From Pseudomonas fortuita (GTDB lineage Bacteria; Pseudomonadota; Gammaproteobacteria; Pseudomonadales; Pseudomonadaceae): 64,000 nt of DNA. The position numbers and the translations under genes are program-made. Each line of letters begins with the position of its first letter. Position 1 is the stretch's first letter. Location: positions 4,567,501 to 4,631,500 of the forward strand of contig NZ_CP114035.2 of the NCBI RefSeq assembly GCF_026898135.2. Reading direction: 5' to 3'. This document shows positions 8,734-19,030 of this stretch, in pieces. The notes beneath the pieces are model-generated. The model did no database searches, was not told the DNA's origin, and worked only from the letters and a program-made list of their open reading frames with translations.

Positions 8734-9485
8734 GCTGCTTCGCCGTTCTTCCAGTGTGTTTCGAGCAACGTGCGATCACGCAGGGTATCCATCGGTTGCC
8801 AGAAGCCACGGTGCAGGTGGCTCATGAGCTGGCCGTCTTCGGCCAGGCGACGCATGGGCTCGTCTTCCCAGGTGGTAGCATCGCCTTCGATGTACTCGAG
8901 CGCAGCCGGTTCAAGCACGAAGAAGCCACCGTTGATCCAGCCACCGTCGCCCGCCGGCTTTTCCTGAAAGCCGCGCACCTGCTCGCCCTGCACATCCAGG
9001 GCGCCATAACGGCCCGGCGGTTGGACGGCGGTAACCGTGGCCATCTTGCCGTGCTGGCAGTGGAATTCGACCAGGCGCGGGATATCGACGTCGGACACAC
9101 CATCGCCGTAAGTCAGGCAGAAGGTTTCATTGCCGACATAATCGCGAACACGCTTTAGACGACCACCTGTGGCGGTGTTTTCCCCGGTGTCCACCAACGT
9201 CACCCGCCACGGCTCCGCGTGGCGATTGTGGATATCCATACGGTTTTCCGCCATATCGAAGGTCACGTCCGACATGTGCAGGAAATAGTTGGCGAAGTAC
9301 TCCTTGATCACGTAGCCCTTGTAGCCAAGGCAAATGACGAAGTCGTTGATGCCGTAGTGCGAGTAGATCTTCATGATGTGCCAGATGATCGGCTTGCCGC
9401 CTATCTCGATCATCGGCTTGGGGCGCAGGTGAGATTCTTCGCTGATGCGTGTGCCCAGCCCACCGGCCAGAATGACTGCTTTCAT
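8715..9485 (-). CDS. rfbF: Glucose-1-phosphate cytidylyltransferase
   Basis: 256 residues, the size of the RfbF/DdhA/AscA family. [18 protein letters not shown] is the nucleotidyltransferase signature, followed by [13 protein letters not shown] with the substrate-binding lysine, [12 protein letters not shown] with the metal-binding aspartate region, and [11 protein letters not shown]. It joins CTP and glucose-1-phosphate to give CDP-glucose, the first step of the CDP-dideoxyhexose route. The ATG at 9485 was chosen because the conserved protein begins exactly there; the open frame upstream is not conserved-looking. It is the first gene of the island as transcribed. No convincing ribosome site or promoter was recognised. 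Confidence 0.93.
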   Translation of the reverse strand: MKAVILAGGLGTRISEESHLRPKPMIEIGGKPIIWHIMKIYSHYGINDFVICLGYKGYVIKEYFANYFLHMSDVTFDMAENRMDIHNRHAEPWRVTLVDTGENTATGGRLKRVRDYVGNETFCLTYGDGVSDVDIPRLVEFHCQHGKMATVTAVQPPGRYGALDVQGEQVRGFQEKPAGDGGWINGGFFVLEPAALEYIEGDATTWEDEPMRRLAEDGQLMSHLHRGFWQPMDTLRDRTLLETHWKNGEAAWQLWR

Positions 9486-9890
9486 TGTACTGTTGGTCCG
9501 CATTGGTCGGAGGGGGCGGCGACAAAAAACTGGCCCCGGGCCCTTTATGCTAGGCAAAGCAAAACGCATGCCTGCTTTAGGGTGGCAATCGCAATGCATG
9601 ACTGGAGATTTATAGGGGGCGCAAATCGAGCGCCGCCCGCGCGGCGCATCGCGAGCTGCGCTCGCTCCTACGTTTGTTTCGGGCCAATTATTCCTGGGGG
9701 ATTTGCGCGCGAATGCCTTGGCACATGGCGCGATATAGCGTCGTACTCACCAGGCGGCCGCGCGCGCCTGTCACAGGCATAACTGGCCCGAAAAAAAACG
9801 TAGGAGCGAGCGCAGCTCGCGATGCGCCGCGCGGGCGGCGCTCGATCTCACAGACGCCAGAAAGCCCAAGGCGAACACCCAGACCAGGCG
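9486..9890. other. Intergenic region between fleQ and rfbF
   Basis: About 405 bases without a supported gene. Most of it is taken up by the pair of long inverted repeats described separately. The rest, directly before rfbF, has an A/T-richer CTTTATGC stretch but no promoter that I could read with confidence. It must contain the start of the island transcript unless fleQ transcription reads through. Confidence 0.6.
9625..9846. repeat. Pair of long inverted repeats, each itself palindromic, with an 85-110 base core
   Basis: The left arm (about 9625-9690) and right arm (about 9782-9846) are near-perfect reverse complements of each other over roughly 60 bases. Each arm contains internal palindromes, CGAGCGCCGCCCGCGCGGCGC and GCGAGCTGCGCTCGC. 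An AT-containing core of about 90 bases separates them. The arrangement is that of a REP doublet or small non-autonomous element, of a different type from the other REP units of the window. It lies at the junction of fleQ and the glycan island and could also end the fleQ transcript. Confidence 0.8.
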
Positions 9891-11366
<1,476 letters not shown>

Positions 11367-11472
11367 GCAATAGCAACTTCCCTAGTCATATCGGCGCCCT
11401 GCAGGGGCATGCTCGACATCATTCCGACTGAATGGTCAGTGTTCGGACGTCTGAAATTCGAGAACAGCCACT

Positions 11473-11501
11473 AGTAAAGTCAAAAAGGCCCGCACAGTCA
11501 A
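11473..11501 (-). promoter_or_regulatory. Candidate sigma-70 promoter for fleQ
   Basis: On the minus strand TTGACT (11501-11496) and TTTACT (11478-11473) are separated by exactly 17 bases, about 107 bases before the fleQ start. A second TTGACA lies a little upstream. The match is moderate, so this is a candidate only; it fits fleQ being expressed outside the flagellar sigma factors. Confidence 0.35.
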
Positions 11502-11534
11502 ATTTATGGCGCCTTTTGTCAAGTTGTGTGCATC

Positions 11535-11828
11535 TTAACTGAACAGATGGTAAACCTTCGAAGCATTTTTCGCTTGGTTGATCTGCATCATCTCTTCGGC
11601 AATTGCCTGGCGCTCACCGGTTGTCACTTCGATCAGGTTGCGGTAGACCAGCAGCACCCCTTCCAGCTTCTCGCGCAGCAACGCCTGGTCCATCGCATGG
11701 GTTTCCAGCACCTCGTCGATGCACGCGCGGCAGGCCACATCCAACTTGGCAATGGCATCCCAGTCACGCTCACCCAAGGCACCAACCAAGGCATCGCAGG
11801 TGTCATCGAGGCGTTGCAGTGCGGTCAC
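11535..11828 (-). CDS. fliT: Flagellar export chaperone FliT-like protein
   Basis: 97 small, helical residues (ALQRLDDTCDALVGAL at the start). I start it at GTG 11828 because AAGGAG stands 6 bases upstream; the ATG further upstream would begin inside fliS. There is little sequence identity to enterobacterial FliT, so the name rests on size, helical character and position after fliS in a fliD-fliS-fliT unit. FliT proteins act as the chaperone of the cap protein FliD. Confidence 0.75.
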   Translation of the reverse strand: MTALQRLDDTCDALVGALGERDWDAIAKLDVACRACIDEVLETHAMDQALLREKLEGVLLVYRNLIEVTTGERQAIAEEMMQINQAKNASKVYHLFS

Positions 11829-11844
11829 GGTAATCTCCTTGCCG

Positions 11845-12246
11845 TCAGCTGGCAGGCTGGGCGTCGGCAATGCCGTCCCAACCGCTTTTAACGGTAATCA
11901 GCAACTGGGCAACTTCGTCGATAATGCCGGCATCGTTATCGACATTGGCCTGCATCAGGCGGTTGGTCATGTAGACATAAAGGGCGTCCAGTTTTTCGAC
12001 GTATTCCGGGTTTTCGCTCTTTTCAGGCTGCAAGCCATCGCGCAGGCCGATGATGATGTCGATCGCCTTGCCGAGCATCAGGCCCTTTTCCGCGATGTCG
12101 CCACGCGCCAAGGCACCCTTGGCCTGGGCCATGCGATCAAGGCCGCCTTCCATCAGCATCTGCACCAGGCGGTGCGGCGTGGCTTCGGAAATCTGGGCAT
12201 GGGAATTGACCTTCTGGTACTGACGAAGGGCTCTCATGGGATTCAT
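11845..12246 (-). CDS. fliS: Flagellin export chaperone FliS
   Basis: 133 residues with the FliS pattern: N-terminal ALRQYQKV, then ATPHRLVQMLMEGGLDRM, GKAIDIIIGLRDGL and the C-terminal LYVYMTNRLMQAN helix. FliS binds the C terminus of flagellin in the cytoplasm, prevents its polymerisation and passes it to the export gate. It follows fliD by about 128 bases and precedes fliT by 16 bases, as in other Pseudomonas flagellin regions. Confidence 0.95.
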   Translation of the reverse strand: MNPMRALRQYQKVNSHAQISEATPHRLVQMLMEGGLDRMAQAKGALARGDIAEKGLMLGKAIDIIIGLRDGLQPEKSENPEYVEKLDALYVYMTNRLMQANVDNDAGIIDEVAQLLITVKSGWDGIADAQPAS

Positions 12247-12373
12247 CTTGCGACCTCGTGACGGGCAGGCTTAAGGGAGAGATATTCCTTGTATCGGGCA
12301 GACGGTGAAAAACTTTACCGGCCGATGACATGAAGCCGGGCATCATGCCCGCACTTCATGCAATGTTCACGGT

Positions 12374-13762
12374 TTAATCGTCACTGCTCGACTTGTTCAG
12401 CGCGTTGAGCGTACTCAGCACGGAACTCTGCTGCTGGCGCAGCTGGGTGACCAGGGTATCCATGTTGTTGTACTTGTCCTGCAGGCTCTTCTGCAGGGCT
12501 TCCATGCGGGTGTCCAGGGTATCTTGCTCGCTCTTGAGCTTGGTCAGGCTTTCGCTCAGCACCTTGGAGCGCTCGGCCAAAGTACCGGTACTGGCCTTGG
12601 CAAACGGTTCGGTCACCTTTTGCAGGCGTGCCAACAGTCCATCCTTGCCATTGAAGATACTGGTCAGGTCCGCCGCATTGGTGGAGGCGACCTTGTCCCA
12701 TTTCTTGTCATCCAGGCTCAGCGTACCGCCATCCTGGGCAGAAGTGACGCCAAAGGCAGCGAGCGATTTCAAGGTACCGTTGCCCGACACCGCATTGAGC
12801 TCTTCACGAATGGAGGACATCAACGTGCGCATCGTGGCATCACCGGTCAGCGCCGCCGACGTCATTGTGCCATCAGCGTTTTTGGTGACCTTGGTTTCGG
12901 CATTCATGACTTTGAGCAGGGCGTTGTAGGTATCGATGAAACCCTTGAGGCCCGACTTCAAAGTAGTGGAGCTGGTAGTCAGCGAGAGAACAGTGGCTGT
13001 AACCTCGCCACTGGTAGCGTTTTTCGGTGAAGTACCCAGCAACTTGATGTTCAGACCACTCACGGCATCGGTGATGTCGTTGGTCTTGGACTTCATGGCA
13101 ATACCGTCAAGCGTGTACTCGGCGTCCGCCGGCTCGTCGACCACGGTATAGCCAGTATCAATGCCCGAATTGCCCGAAAGGGTGATGTCAGAGCCGTCAC
13201 CCATCTTGGTCGAGGTGATGATCAGACGCGAACCCGTGGCGTCGGTCAGTACGTTGGCGCTCAGGCCTGCCGTACTGAACTGACTGTTGATGCTATCGCG
13301 CACCTGCTGCAGCGTTGCGCCAGCAGGAACACTCAGATCGTAGGCCTTGCCATTCTGGGTCATGGTCAACGTGGTCGGACTGCCAGTGGCGTTGACTACA
13401 GAGCCCGCGCCATTTGCGTAGACCTTCGTTGACACCTTCGACGCAGTCGCCAGCTTGTCGACAATCAACTTGAACGAACCGTTGGCAGCCCCGGTACCCA
13501 TGGTGACGGTCGCCACCTTCTCATCCGAAGACTTCAGGCTAAGGCCACCGAAACTGTTGGTGTCGGTCATGTTGGTCAAGGCGCCACGGAAGGCATCCAG
13601 CGCCGACTGAATCTTGCCGATAGAGGACAACGTGGTGGTTGCCTTCAGCGTTTGGGTATTGATCTGCGCCTGTTTGGGCGCCTTCTGCGCGGCCACCAGG
13701 GAATCGACGATCGCCTGGGTATCAATGCCCGAGCCAATACCGCTGACTGTTGTACCTGCCAT
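12374..13762 (-). CDS. fliD: Flagellar filament cap protein FliD (HAP2)
   Basis: About 462 residues. The N terminus AGTTVSGIGSGIDTQAIVDSL is the conserved FliD_N start, and the C terminus is a long coiled coil (KLKSEQDTLDTRMEALQ to the end) that sits in the filament, with a variable exposed region between. AAGGAG precedes two adjacent ATG codons (13765 and 13762); the second has the better spacing of 7 bases. FliD caps the growing filament and lets exported flagellin fold in. The gene follows flaG by about 80 bases with a possible sigma-54 promoter in the gap. Confidence 0.96.
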   Translation of the reverse strand: MAGTTVSGIGSGIDTQAIVDSLVAAQKAPKQAQINTQTLKATTTLSSIGKIQSALDAFRGALTNMTDTNSFGGLSLKSSDEKVATVTMGTGAANGSFKLIVDKLATASKVSTKVYANGAGSVVNATGSPTTLTMTQNGKAYDLSVPAGATLQQVRDSINSQFSTAGLSANVLTDATGSRLIITSTKMGDGSDITLSGNSGIDTGYTVVDEPADAEYTLDGIAMKSKTNDITDAVSGLNIKLLGTSPKNATSGEVTATVLSLTTSSTTLKSGLKGFIDTYNALLKVMNAETKVTKNADGTMTSAALTGDATMRTLMSSIREELNAVSGNGTLKSLAAFGVTSAQDGGTLSLDDKKWDKVASTNAADLTSIFNGKDGLLARLQKVTEPFAKASTGTLAERSKVLSESLTKLKSEQDTLDTRMEALQKSLQDKYNNMDTLVTQLRQQQSSVLSTLNALNKSSSDD

Positions 13763-13827
13763 CATTGCTCTCCTTGTTCAGTAGCTGCCGGATCCTTGGC
13801 GGATAAATCCATCAATGGGCCAGCAGC

Positions 13828-13843
13828 AACAAAAATCATGCCA
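13828..13843 (-). promoter_or_regulatory. Possible sigma-54 promoter for fliD-fliS-fliT
   Basis: The minus strand reads TGGCAT-GATTT-TTGTT. The -24 TGG and the spacing are right, but the -12 GC is GT, one base off consensus. It ends about 65 bases before fliD. fliDST units are FleQ/sigma-54 dependent in P. aeruginosa, which supports the reading. Confidence 0.4.
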
Positions 13844-13845
13844 GC

Positions 13846-14202
13846 CTATGCCTGATCATCGAACAGCAGGCTGCTGGCTTCACTGAGGCTCTGCGCCAAT
13901 TTCAGCGCAGTTTCCGACGGAAGCTGCCGGATCACCTCACCGGACTGGGTGGCAATTACCTTGACTACAACCCGACCAGTGGAATCATCAATGGAAAAAT
14001 CCAGCTGACGCTGGCTTGACTGGACGAAATCACGGATCTCGCCAACCGCTTTTTCCAGGTCTTCGCGCGAGTGCGGCTGGTTATCGGGGGCCGCAGCGTC
14101 CTGCACCTTGGCAGGCACTGCCGGGTCCCGATCCCGATCAGCGACTGGCGCCTGGGGTAACACCGACGGATACACCTGGCTCAGCTTGACACTCATGTCC
14201 AT
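13846..14202 (-). CDS. flaG: FlaG family flagellar protein
   Basis: 118 residues. The C-terminal 80 residues carry the FlaG pattern: QLDFSIDDSTGRVVVKVI, then TGEVIRQLPSE-like SGEVIRQLPSETALKLA. The N-terminal part is variable and proline-rich. FlaG is linked to filament length control in Pseudomonas and Campylobacter. GAGGAG lies 8 bases before the ATG at 14202. It lies between fliC and fliD on the same strand, downstream of the strong fliC terminator, so its expression probably needs read-through or a weak promoter of its own. Confidence 0.93.
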   Translation of the reverse strand: MDMSVKLSQVYPSVLPQAPVADRDRDPAVPAKVQDAAAPDNQPHSREDLEKAVGEIRDFVQSSQRQLDFSIDDSTGRVVVKVIATQSGEVIRQLPSETALKLAQSLSEASSLLFDDQA

Positions 14203-14221
14203 GTTTCGAACTCCTCATGTC

Positions 14222-14263
14222 AAAAAGGGTGAAAGGGCACGTAAACGCGCCCTTTCACCCTTT
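14222..14263 (-). terminator. Strong intrinsic terminator of fliC
   Basis: A perfect 15-bp stem pairs 14224-14238 with 14249-14263 (GGGTGAAAGGGC core) around a 10-base loop. On the minus strand it is followed by a run of T. It lies 15 bases after the flagellin stop codon. Confidence 0.9.
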
Positions 14264-14278
14264 ACTCAGGCGCCTGAA

Positions 14279-15721
14279 TTACTGGAGCAGTTTCAGGACC
14301 GAAGATGGCAGCTGGTTAGCCTGCGACAGGATCGCAGTCGAAGCCTGCTGCAGAGTCTGCTGCTTGGTCAGCTCGGCAGTTTCCGAAGCGAAGTCCACGT
14401 CCTGCACGGTGGAGCGGGCAGCGGTGGAGTTCTTCTGGATGTTCTGCAGGTTGTCGACGGTGGTTTGCAGACGGTTCTGGGTAGCACCCAGGCCCGAACG
14501 GACGCTGTCGATCGAACCGATGGCCTTGTCGATAACGGCCAGGGCGTTCTGGGCGTTGACGGCGTCGGTCACATCGGTGTCGGCGATGGTGGTCTTGGCC
14601 GAAGACTTGGAAGCTGAACCGAACAGGTCGGTAGCACCAGTACCGACTGTACCATCGGCTACCGAGTAACCTTTGGCAGAGTCCAGGGAAATCTGGCCAG
14701 TTACAACCGATGTGTCATCAGCAGTAGCGGAAAGCGTGGTCAGAGAGTTCGGGAAATCACCATTACCATCCCGCGCACCGACAGAAATGGCATCAGCGCC
14801 AGCCTTGGAGGTGAATTTCAGGTTCTCACCAGTGTCCGACTTCACCGACAAGCTCTTGGTCGATTCATCGTAGTTGACGCTGATACCCAGCTTGGCGGCG
14901 TTGGACTTCAATTGATCAGCCAGGCTCGCAGTGTCAGTAACACCAATGAAGCTTACGGTGCTGCCACCAACGGTCAGCTCGAAGTTGGCAGGGGTGGCTG
15001 CGGCACCACTTGCAACGGTCATTTTCACTTCGGTGCTGGCAGAGGCAGTCAGGCCACCGATTGCGCCATTGAGTTTGGCAGCAATATCTTTGGCCGAAGC
15101 GCCTTCATCATAGCTGACAGTCTTGGATTGGCCGTTGCCGGTTACAACCAGATCTGCTGCTGCCACGCCGCTAGCGCTCGGCGCGATAGTGCCCGACTTG
15201 ATCTGCTGCGAGCCGATGCTCTTGGCCGAAACGTTGTCCAGCGCCAGGTTGATGGTTTCGTTGGCGTTGGCGCCGACCTGGATGGCCTTGGTGCCGTAGG
15301 AGCCGTCCAGCAGCTTCTGGCCACCGAAGGTGGTGGTTTCCGAGATACGGTTCAGCTCAGCGGTCAGAGCCTGGTATTCGTCGTTGTTCGACTTACGGTC
15401 GTCGGCGCTCAGGGAGCCAGTAGCCGAGGACAGGGCCAGGGTACGCATTTTCTGCAGGATGTCGGTCGAAGCCTGCATTGCACCTTCAGCGGTCTGGGCG
15501 ATCGAGATACCGTCGTTGGCGTTCTTGACAGCCTGGCCCAGGCCATTGATCTGGCTGGTCAGACGGTTGGCGATCTGCAGGCCTGCAGCGTCGTCTTTAG
15601 CGCTGTTGATACGCAGACCCGAGGACAGACGCTGCATCGAAGTAGTCTGAGCGTTGCTAGCCTTGGTCAGGTTGCCCTGAGTGGTGATCGACGCAATGTT
15701 GGTGTTTACAGTTAAAGCCAT
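14279..15721 (-). CDS. fliC: Flagellin FliC
   Basis: 480 residues. The N-terminal D0/D1 segment starts [18 protein letters not shown] and includes [18 protein letters not shown]; the C-terminal D1/D0 segment ends with ALGVIDKA-like [13 protein letters not shown] and a glutamine/leucine-rich tail. The centre (about residues 180-390) is serine/threonine-, alanine- and glycine-rich and would carry the surface-exposed, possibly glycosylated domain. GAGGA precedes the ATG at 15721, and a FliA promoter lies about 80 bases upstream. Flagellin is exported with FliS and forms the filament. Flagellins of this form are O-glycosylated in several Pseudomonas species; modification here is inferred. Confidence 0.97.
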   Translation of the reverse strand: MALTVNTNIASITTQGNLTKASNAQTTSMQRLSSGLRINSAKDDAAGLQIANRLTSQINGLGQAVKNANDGISIAQTAEGAMQASTDILQKMRTLALSSATGSLSADDRKSNNDEYQALTAELNRISETTTFGGQKLLDGSYGTKAIQVGANANETINLALDNVSAKSIGSQQIKSGTIAPSASGVAAADLVVTGNGQSKTVSYDEGASAKDIAAKLNGAIGGLTASASTEVKMTVASGAAATPANFELTVGGSTVSFIGVTDTASLADQLKSNAAKLGISVNYDESTKSLSVKSDTGENLKFTSKAGADAISVGARDGNGDFPNSLTTLSATADDTSVVTGQISLDSAKGYSVADGTVGTGATDLFGSASKSSAKTTIADTDVTDAVNAQNALAVIDKAIGSIDSVRSGLGATQNRLQTTVDNLQNIQKNSTAARSTVQDVDFASETAELTKQQTLQQASTAILSQANQLPSSVLKLLQ

Positions 15722-15800
15722 GACGAAATCCTCGTTGGATGGGTACTGCGGCTTCCGGCCTTGGCAACCGCCGGACTGGCCTAGAGAACCTTCGTAATAG

Positions 15801-15827
15801 TTATCGTCGGGTGCGCGGGATGCTTGA
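15801..15827 (-). promoter_or_regulatory. Sigma-28 (FliA) promoter of fliC
   Basis: Minus strand TCAA (15827-15824), 15 bases, GACGATAA (15808-15801). This matches the FliA pattern TAAA-N15-GCCGATAA at 3 of 4 and 7 of 8 positions. The leader to the fliC ATG is about 70 bases. Confidence 0.85.
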
Positions 15828-15949
15828 GGGGTTTTTCGAAAAAAAAATGCTGGCATGGGGCCAGCCCCGAGAAATCAAGGGGTTAAGGGCATTTTATTGG
15901 CGTCAAATTCCACTCCCAAGCACACTGAGCATCACCTACCAGCCTCCAC

Positions 15950-16036
15950 CTGTGGGAGCGGGCGCGCCCGCGAACACCGGCAAAGCCGGTGCCATACACC
16001 GAGTCGCCTGCTTCGCGGGCATGCCCGCTCCCACAG
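15950..16036. repeat. REP pair (inverted) between fabH-like gene and fliC
   Basis: CTGTGGGAGCGGGCGCGCCC at the left and its reverse complement, ending CATGCCCGCTCCCACAG, at the right enclose a second palindrome CACCGGCAAAGCCGGTG. It is the typical P. putida REP doublet. The remaining bases of this 399-base gap hold the fliC leader and promoter; nothing else is seen. Confidence 0.85.
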
Positions 16037-16120
16037 AAGCTGCGCCATGCCACAGCATTTTGCAGGCAAAAAAAAGCGCCAGGCGGTGGCCGCCGGGCGC
16101 TTCGGGGGACTGCTGAGGGA

Positions 16121-17050
16121 TCAGTCGCGGTACAGGATGGCCGAGCCCCACGACAGGCCCACGCCAAAGCCGCTGATCGCCACACGCTTCCAGCTGCCGT
16201 CGAGCATGTGCTTCTGCAGCAGCAGCGGCACACTGGAGGACACGGTATTGCCGGTTTCCAGCATGTCCTTGACGAACTTCTCCGGGTGTTGCTCTTCGAA
16301 GCGCCGGGCCACGGCATCGACAATCGCCGCACTGCCCTGGTGGATGCAGAACGCATCGATATCCGACGACTTCAGGCCGCTGGCATCCAGCAGCTCGTGC
16401 AGGTGCGCCGGCACCTTGACCAGGGCGAAGTTGAACACCTGGCGGCCGTTCATGAAGAATTTGCCGTCGGTCACTTTCAAGTGCTCGGCACCGGAGCCGT
16501 CAGTGCCGAAGCGCGCCTGACCCAGGTTCCATACGGCGCCTTCACCCATCCAGGTGGCTGTGGCGGCATCGCCGAACAACATGGTGGTGTTGCGGTCTTC
16601 CGGGTCGACGATCTTCGAATACGGGTCGGCGGTGATCAGCAGGCCGTTTTTCAGCCCTGCAGCTTCCATGAAACCTTTGATCGCATACAAGCCATACACG
16701 TAACCGGAGCAGCCCAGCGACACGTCGAACGCCGCCACGCGGGTAGAGAGACCGAGCTTGCTCTGGACGATGGCTGCGGTGTGCGGCAGGCCTTCTTCGT
16801 CACCGTTCTGGGTGACCACGATCAGCGCATCGATCGACTGCGGATCCAGGTCAGGGTTGCTGGCGAACAGGGCCTGGGCGGCTTCTACGCACAGGTCGGA
16901 GGTTTCTTGCTCTTCGGCCTTGCGCGGCAGGAACGACGCGCCGATCTTGCCGAACATGAACTCTTCGTCCTTGCCAAACTTCGCACCCTGGACGTAGTTG
17001 TCCAGGCCAGCGGTAGGCACGTAACTCGCGATGCTTTTGATGCCAATCAT
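16121..17050 (-). CDS. 3-oxoacyl-ACP synthase III (FabH-like ketosynthase) next to fliC
   Basis: 309 residues of the thiolase-fold FabH family. The active-site cysteine lies in DVSLGCSGYVYGLYAI (about residue 110), with AFCIHQGSAAIVDAVARR supplying the histidine region and a C-terminal GFGVGLSWGSAIL segment. Start ATG 17050 has GGGAAG 5 bases upstream. Similar fabH paralogs accompany flagellin glycosylation genes in P. syringae, where the gene is called orf3 and glycan acylation is suspected. Its position beside fliC, away from other fatty acid genes, supports making an acyl group for the flagellin glycan rather than membrane lipid; that role is inference. Confidence 0.88.
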   Translation of the reverse strand: MIGIKSIASYVPTAGLDNYVQGAKFGKDEEFMFGKIGASFLPRKAEEQETSDLCVEAAQALFASNPDLDPQSIDALIVVTQNGDEEGLPHTAAIVQSKLGLSTRVAAFDVSLGCSGYVYGLYAIKGFMEAAGLKNGLLITADPYSKIVDPEDRNTTMLFGDAATATWMGEGAVWNLGQARFGTDGSGAEHLKVTDGKFFMNGRQVFNFALVKVPAHLHELLDASGLKSSDIDAFCIHQGSAAIVDAVARRFEEQHPEKFVKDMLETGNTVSSSVPLLLQKHMLDGSWKRVAISGFGVGLSWGSAILYRD

Positions 17051-17300
17051 TCTGGCTTCCCAATGAAAACAGCCAAAGACCACCACTCGATGAATTGAGG
17101 GCGCCAAATACCGGGGCGTCACCGCCAGGGGTTGAAGGCAGAGCTCACCTGCGCACCGGTAACAAAATGCTGCAACAGCTGCTGCATAGAATACAGGGAA
17201 GATGATCGTTTTGACTCATTGGTCACATTGAAATGCTACGAAAGCCGTGGCGAGGGCGTGGAGACTGGGGAATTCGGGGAATGACCAGGCGGACACAAAT

Positions 17301-17423
17301 CCCTGCAGGAGCGGCCTTGTGCCGCGAAAGGGCCGCAAAGCGGCCCCGGCGATCTCAGCGTTAATGCAGAATGCCAAGGCTGCTTTCGCAGCCCTTTCGC
17401 GGCACAAGGCCGCTCCCACAGGG
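17301..17423. repeat. Large REP-type inverted repeat between flgL and fabH-like gene
   Basis: Two arms, CCTGCAGGAGCGGCCTTGTG and its near reverse complement ending ACAAGGCCGCTCCCACAGGG, enclose nested palindromes (GGGCCGCAAAGCGGCCC). The whole could fold into one long hairpin. It lies in a 404-base gap (17051-17454) where I see nothing else, and may end the flgL transcript. Confidence 0.8.
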
Positions 17424-17454
17424 CATTCCCAGCCTGATGGAGCAGCAAGACAGA

Positions 17455-19017
17455 TCAGAGCTTGTTGAACAGGCTCAGTTGCGAAATGCGCGAGAAGGCC
17501 AGTTGTGACGCCTCCAGCATGGCCTGCTGCAAGGTCAGGGTAATGGCCGCCTGCGACATGTCGGTGTTGCCGATGGCATTCTGGGTGGTCTTGTTGGCCA
17601 GGCCCAGGCTGGTGTTCTCCTGGCGCTGGATCTCCAGCGAGTTGCCACGGGCGCCGATCGAACCACGGGTGATATCGACCTGCTCACGGGCACTGGCCAG
17701 GTTGGCGATCGCCGAGGCCGCTGCATCCTTCAGCGCATTGGCCTGGCCTACTCCCGTTACCGGCGTATCCAGCGCAGCACGCAGCTGGCTGAGGGTTTCC
17801 AGAACATTCTGGTTCTGGTGCGTATTGGCGGTGACCGCAAACTGGTCACCCGCCTCCGGCGAACCGGTCACCTGGTAGGTCACACCTGCCACCGTCAAGG
17901 CTGGCGCGGTGTAGGTACCCGTGGCCACGGCCTTGCTGTCAGCCGTCAGCGGCTGGGCGTAGAGCTCGTAGGCGCCGGGCCCGGTGAACTTGATCACAGC
18001 CCCGTTACTGGGGAAGGTGCTGCGATACGCCGCTTGGTCGGTCACGGTGCTGCCGGTGATCTGGGCGCTGGAGGTATTGCTGGCGTTGCGGGTAGCGTTG
18101 AACGAGTCCGGGCGCGCCGCCAGGGAAAACTCGCGCCCTGCCACCGCGGCGTCGGCATCGGCGCCCTCCTCCACGGTAACGGTGATTTCAAACTCGACGC
18201 CACGCAGGGCAATGCTGTTGGCGCCCTCGGTCTTGCTGTCGAAGGTACCGTTGGTGGCGGTTTCAGACGTGATGTCCCTGCCACTTGCATCGGTGATGGT
18301 GTACTGGGTCGCGCTGGTGAAGGTCAGCTTGTACGGCTGGCCGGCAGTAAAGCTGTTGTTGTAGGTGGTACTTGAGGTCATCAGGCCAGACGATACCCCG
18401 ACAACGCCATCGTCAGTTGCCGGCACCACCAGGGTCGACTGCGTGCGGCTCTTGTTGCTGGCGGAATCAAAGATGGTGAAGCCGGTGTCGTTGGTGGCCA
18501 GATTCAGGGTGTCGGAGACCTGCAGACTCAGCTGGGTCTGGTCACCGTGATAGCTGTAGGTGCCATCGGAGTTGCGCACATAGGGTGGCGTGGTGCTCTT
18601 GGAGCCGCCGAACATGTAGTCGCCGTTGGCATCGCGCGAGTTGAGCAGGCCAAAGATGTTGGCCTCGATCTCTTTCAGCTCGGTACTGATGGCCACACGG
18701 TCAGAGTCGGTAACCCCAGGGCCGCCAGCACGGATCGCCAGCTCGCTGGCGCGCTGCATGGTGTCGTTGATGGTGGAGAGCACGCTCTCCTCCTGCAGCA
18801 GGGCGTTGCTCACCGTGTTGATGTTGCCGCTGTACTGGTCCAGCAGCGACTGCTGCTGTTGCAGCAGCAGCAGTCGCGCCGCGCCGACCGGGTCATCGGC
18901 GGCCGTCTGGATACGGATACCCGACGTGACCTGATCGTTGGTCTTGTTCATGGTGGAGAAGTTCTTGGAGTAGCTACTGGCGCTGGCCTCATAGAACTGA
19001 GCAGTGGAAATACGCAC
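17455..19017 (-). CDS. flgL: Hook-filament junction protein FlgL (HAP3)
   Basis: 520 residues, much longer than the 317 of E. coli. The start MRISTAQFYEASASSYSKNF and the following TNDQVTSGIRIQTAADDPVG are the flagellin-like N domain; the C terminus NAIGNTDMSQAAITLTLQQA matches the D0/D1 helix. The middle (about 180-420) is an expanded, low-complexity, threonine/serine/alanine-rich region. FlgL joins the hook cap FlgK to the filament and is exported by the flagellar type III apparatus. It is the last gene of the flgF-to-flgL series, 13 bases after flgK. Confidence 0.95.
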   Translation of the reverse strand: MRISTAQFYEASASSYSKNFSTMNKTNDQVTSGIRIQTAADDPVGAARLLLLQQQQSLLDQYSGNINTVSNALLQEESVLSTINDTMQRASELAIRAGGPGVTDSDRVAISTELKEIEANIFGLLNSRDANGDYMFGGSKSTTPPYVRNSDGTYSYHGDQTQLSLQVSDTLNLATNDTGFTIFDSASNKSRTQSTLVVPATDDGVVGVSSGLMTSSTTYNNSFTAGQPYKLTFTSATQYTITDASGRDITSETATNGTFDSKTEGANSIALRGVEFEITVTVEEGADADAAVAGREFSLAARPDSFNATRNASNTSSAQITGSTVTDQAAYRSTFPSNGAVIKFTGPGAYELYAQPLTADSKAVATGTYTAPALTVAGVTYQVTGSPEAGDQFAVTANTHQNQNVLETLSQLRAALDTPVTGVGQANALKDAAASAIANLASAREQVDITRGSIGARGNSLEIQRQENTSLGLANKTTQNAIGNTDMSQAAITLTLQQAMLEASQLAFSRISQLSLFNKL

Positions 19018-19030
19018 GAGAGTCTACTCC

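Noticed and set aside
9486..9620. Sigma-54 or sigma-28 promoter for rfbF
   Set aside because: TAAA and TTTTGC elements are present but no pair has the required spacing and -10/-12 match.
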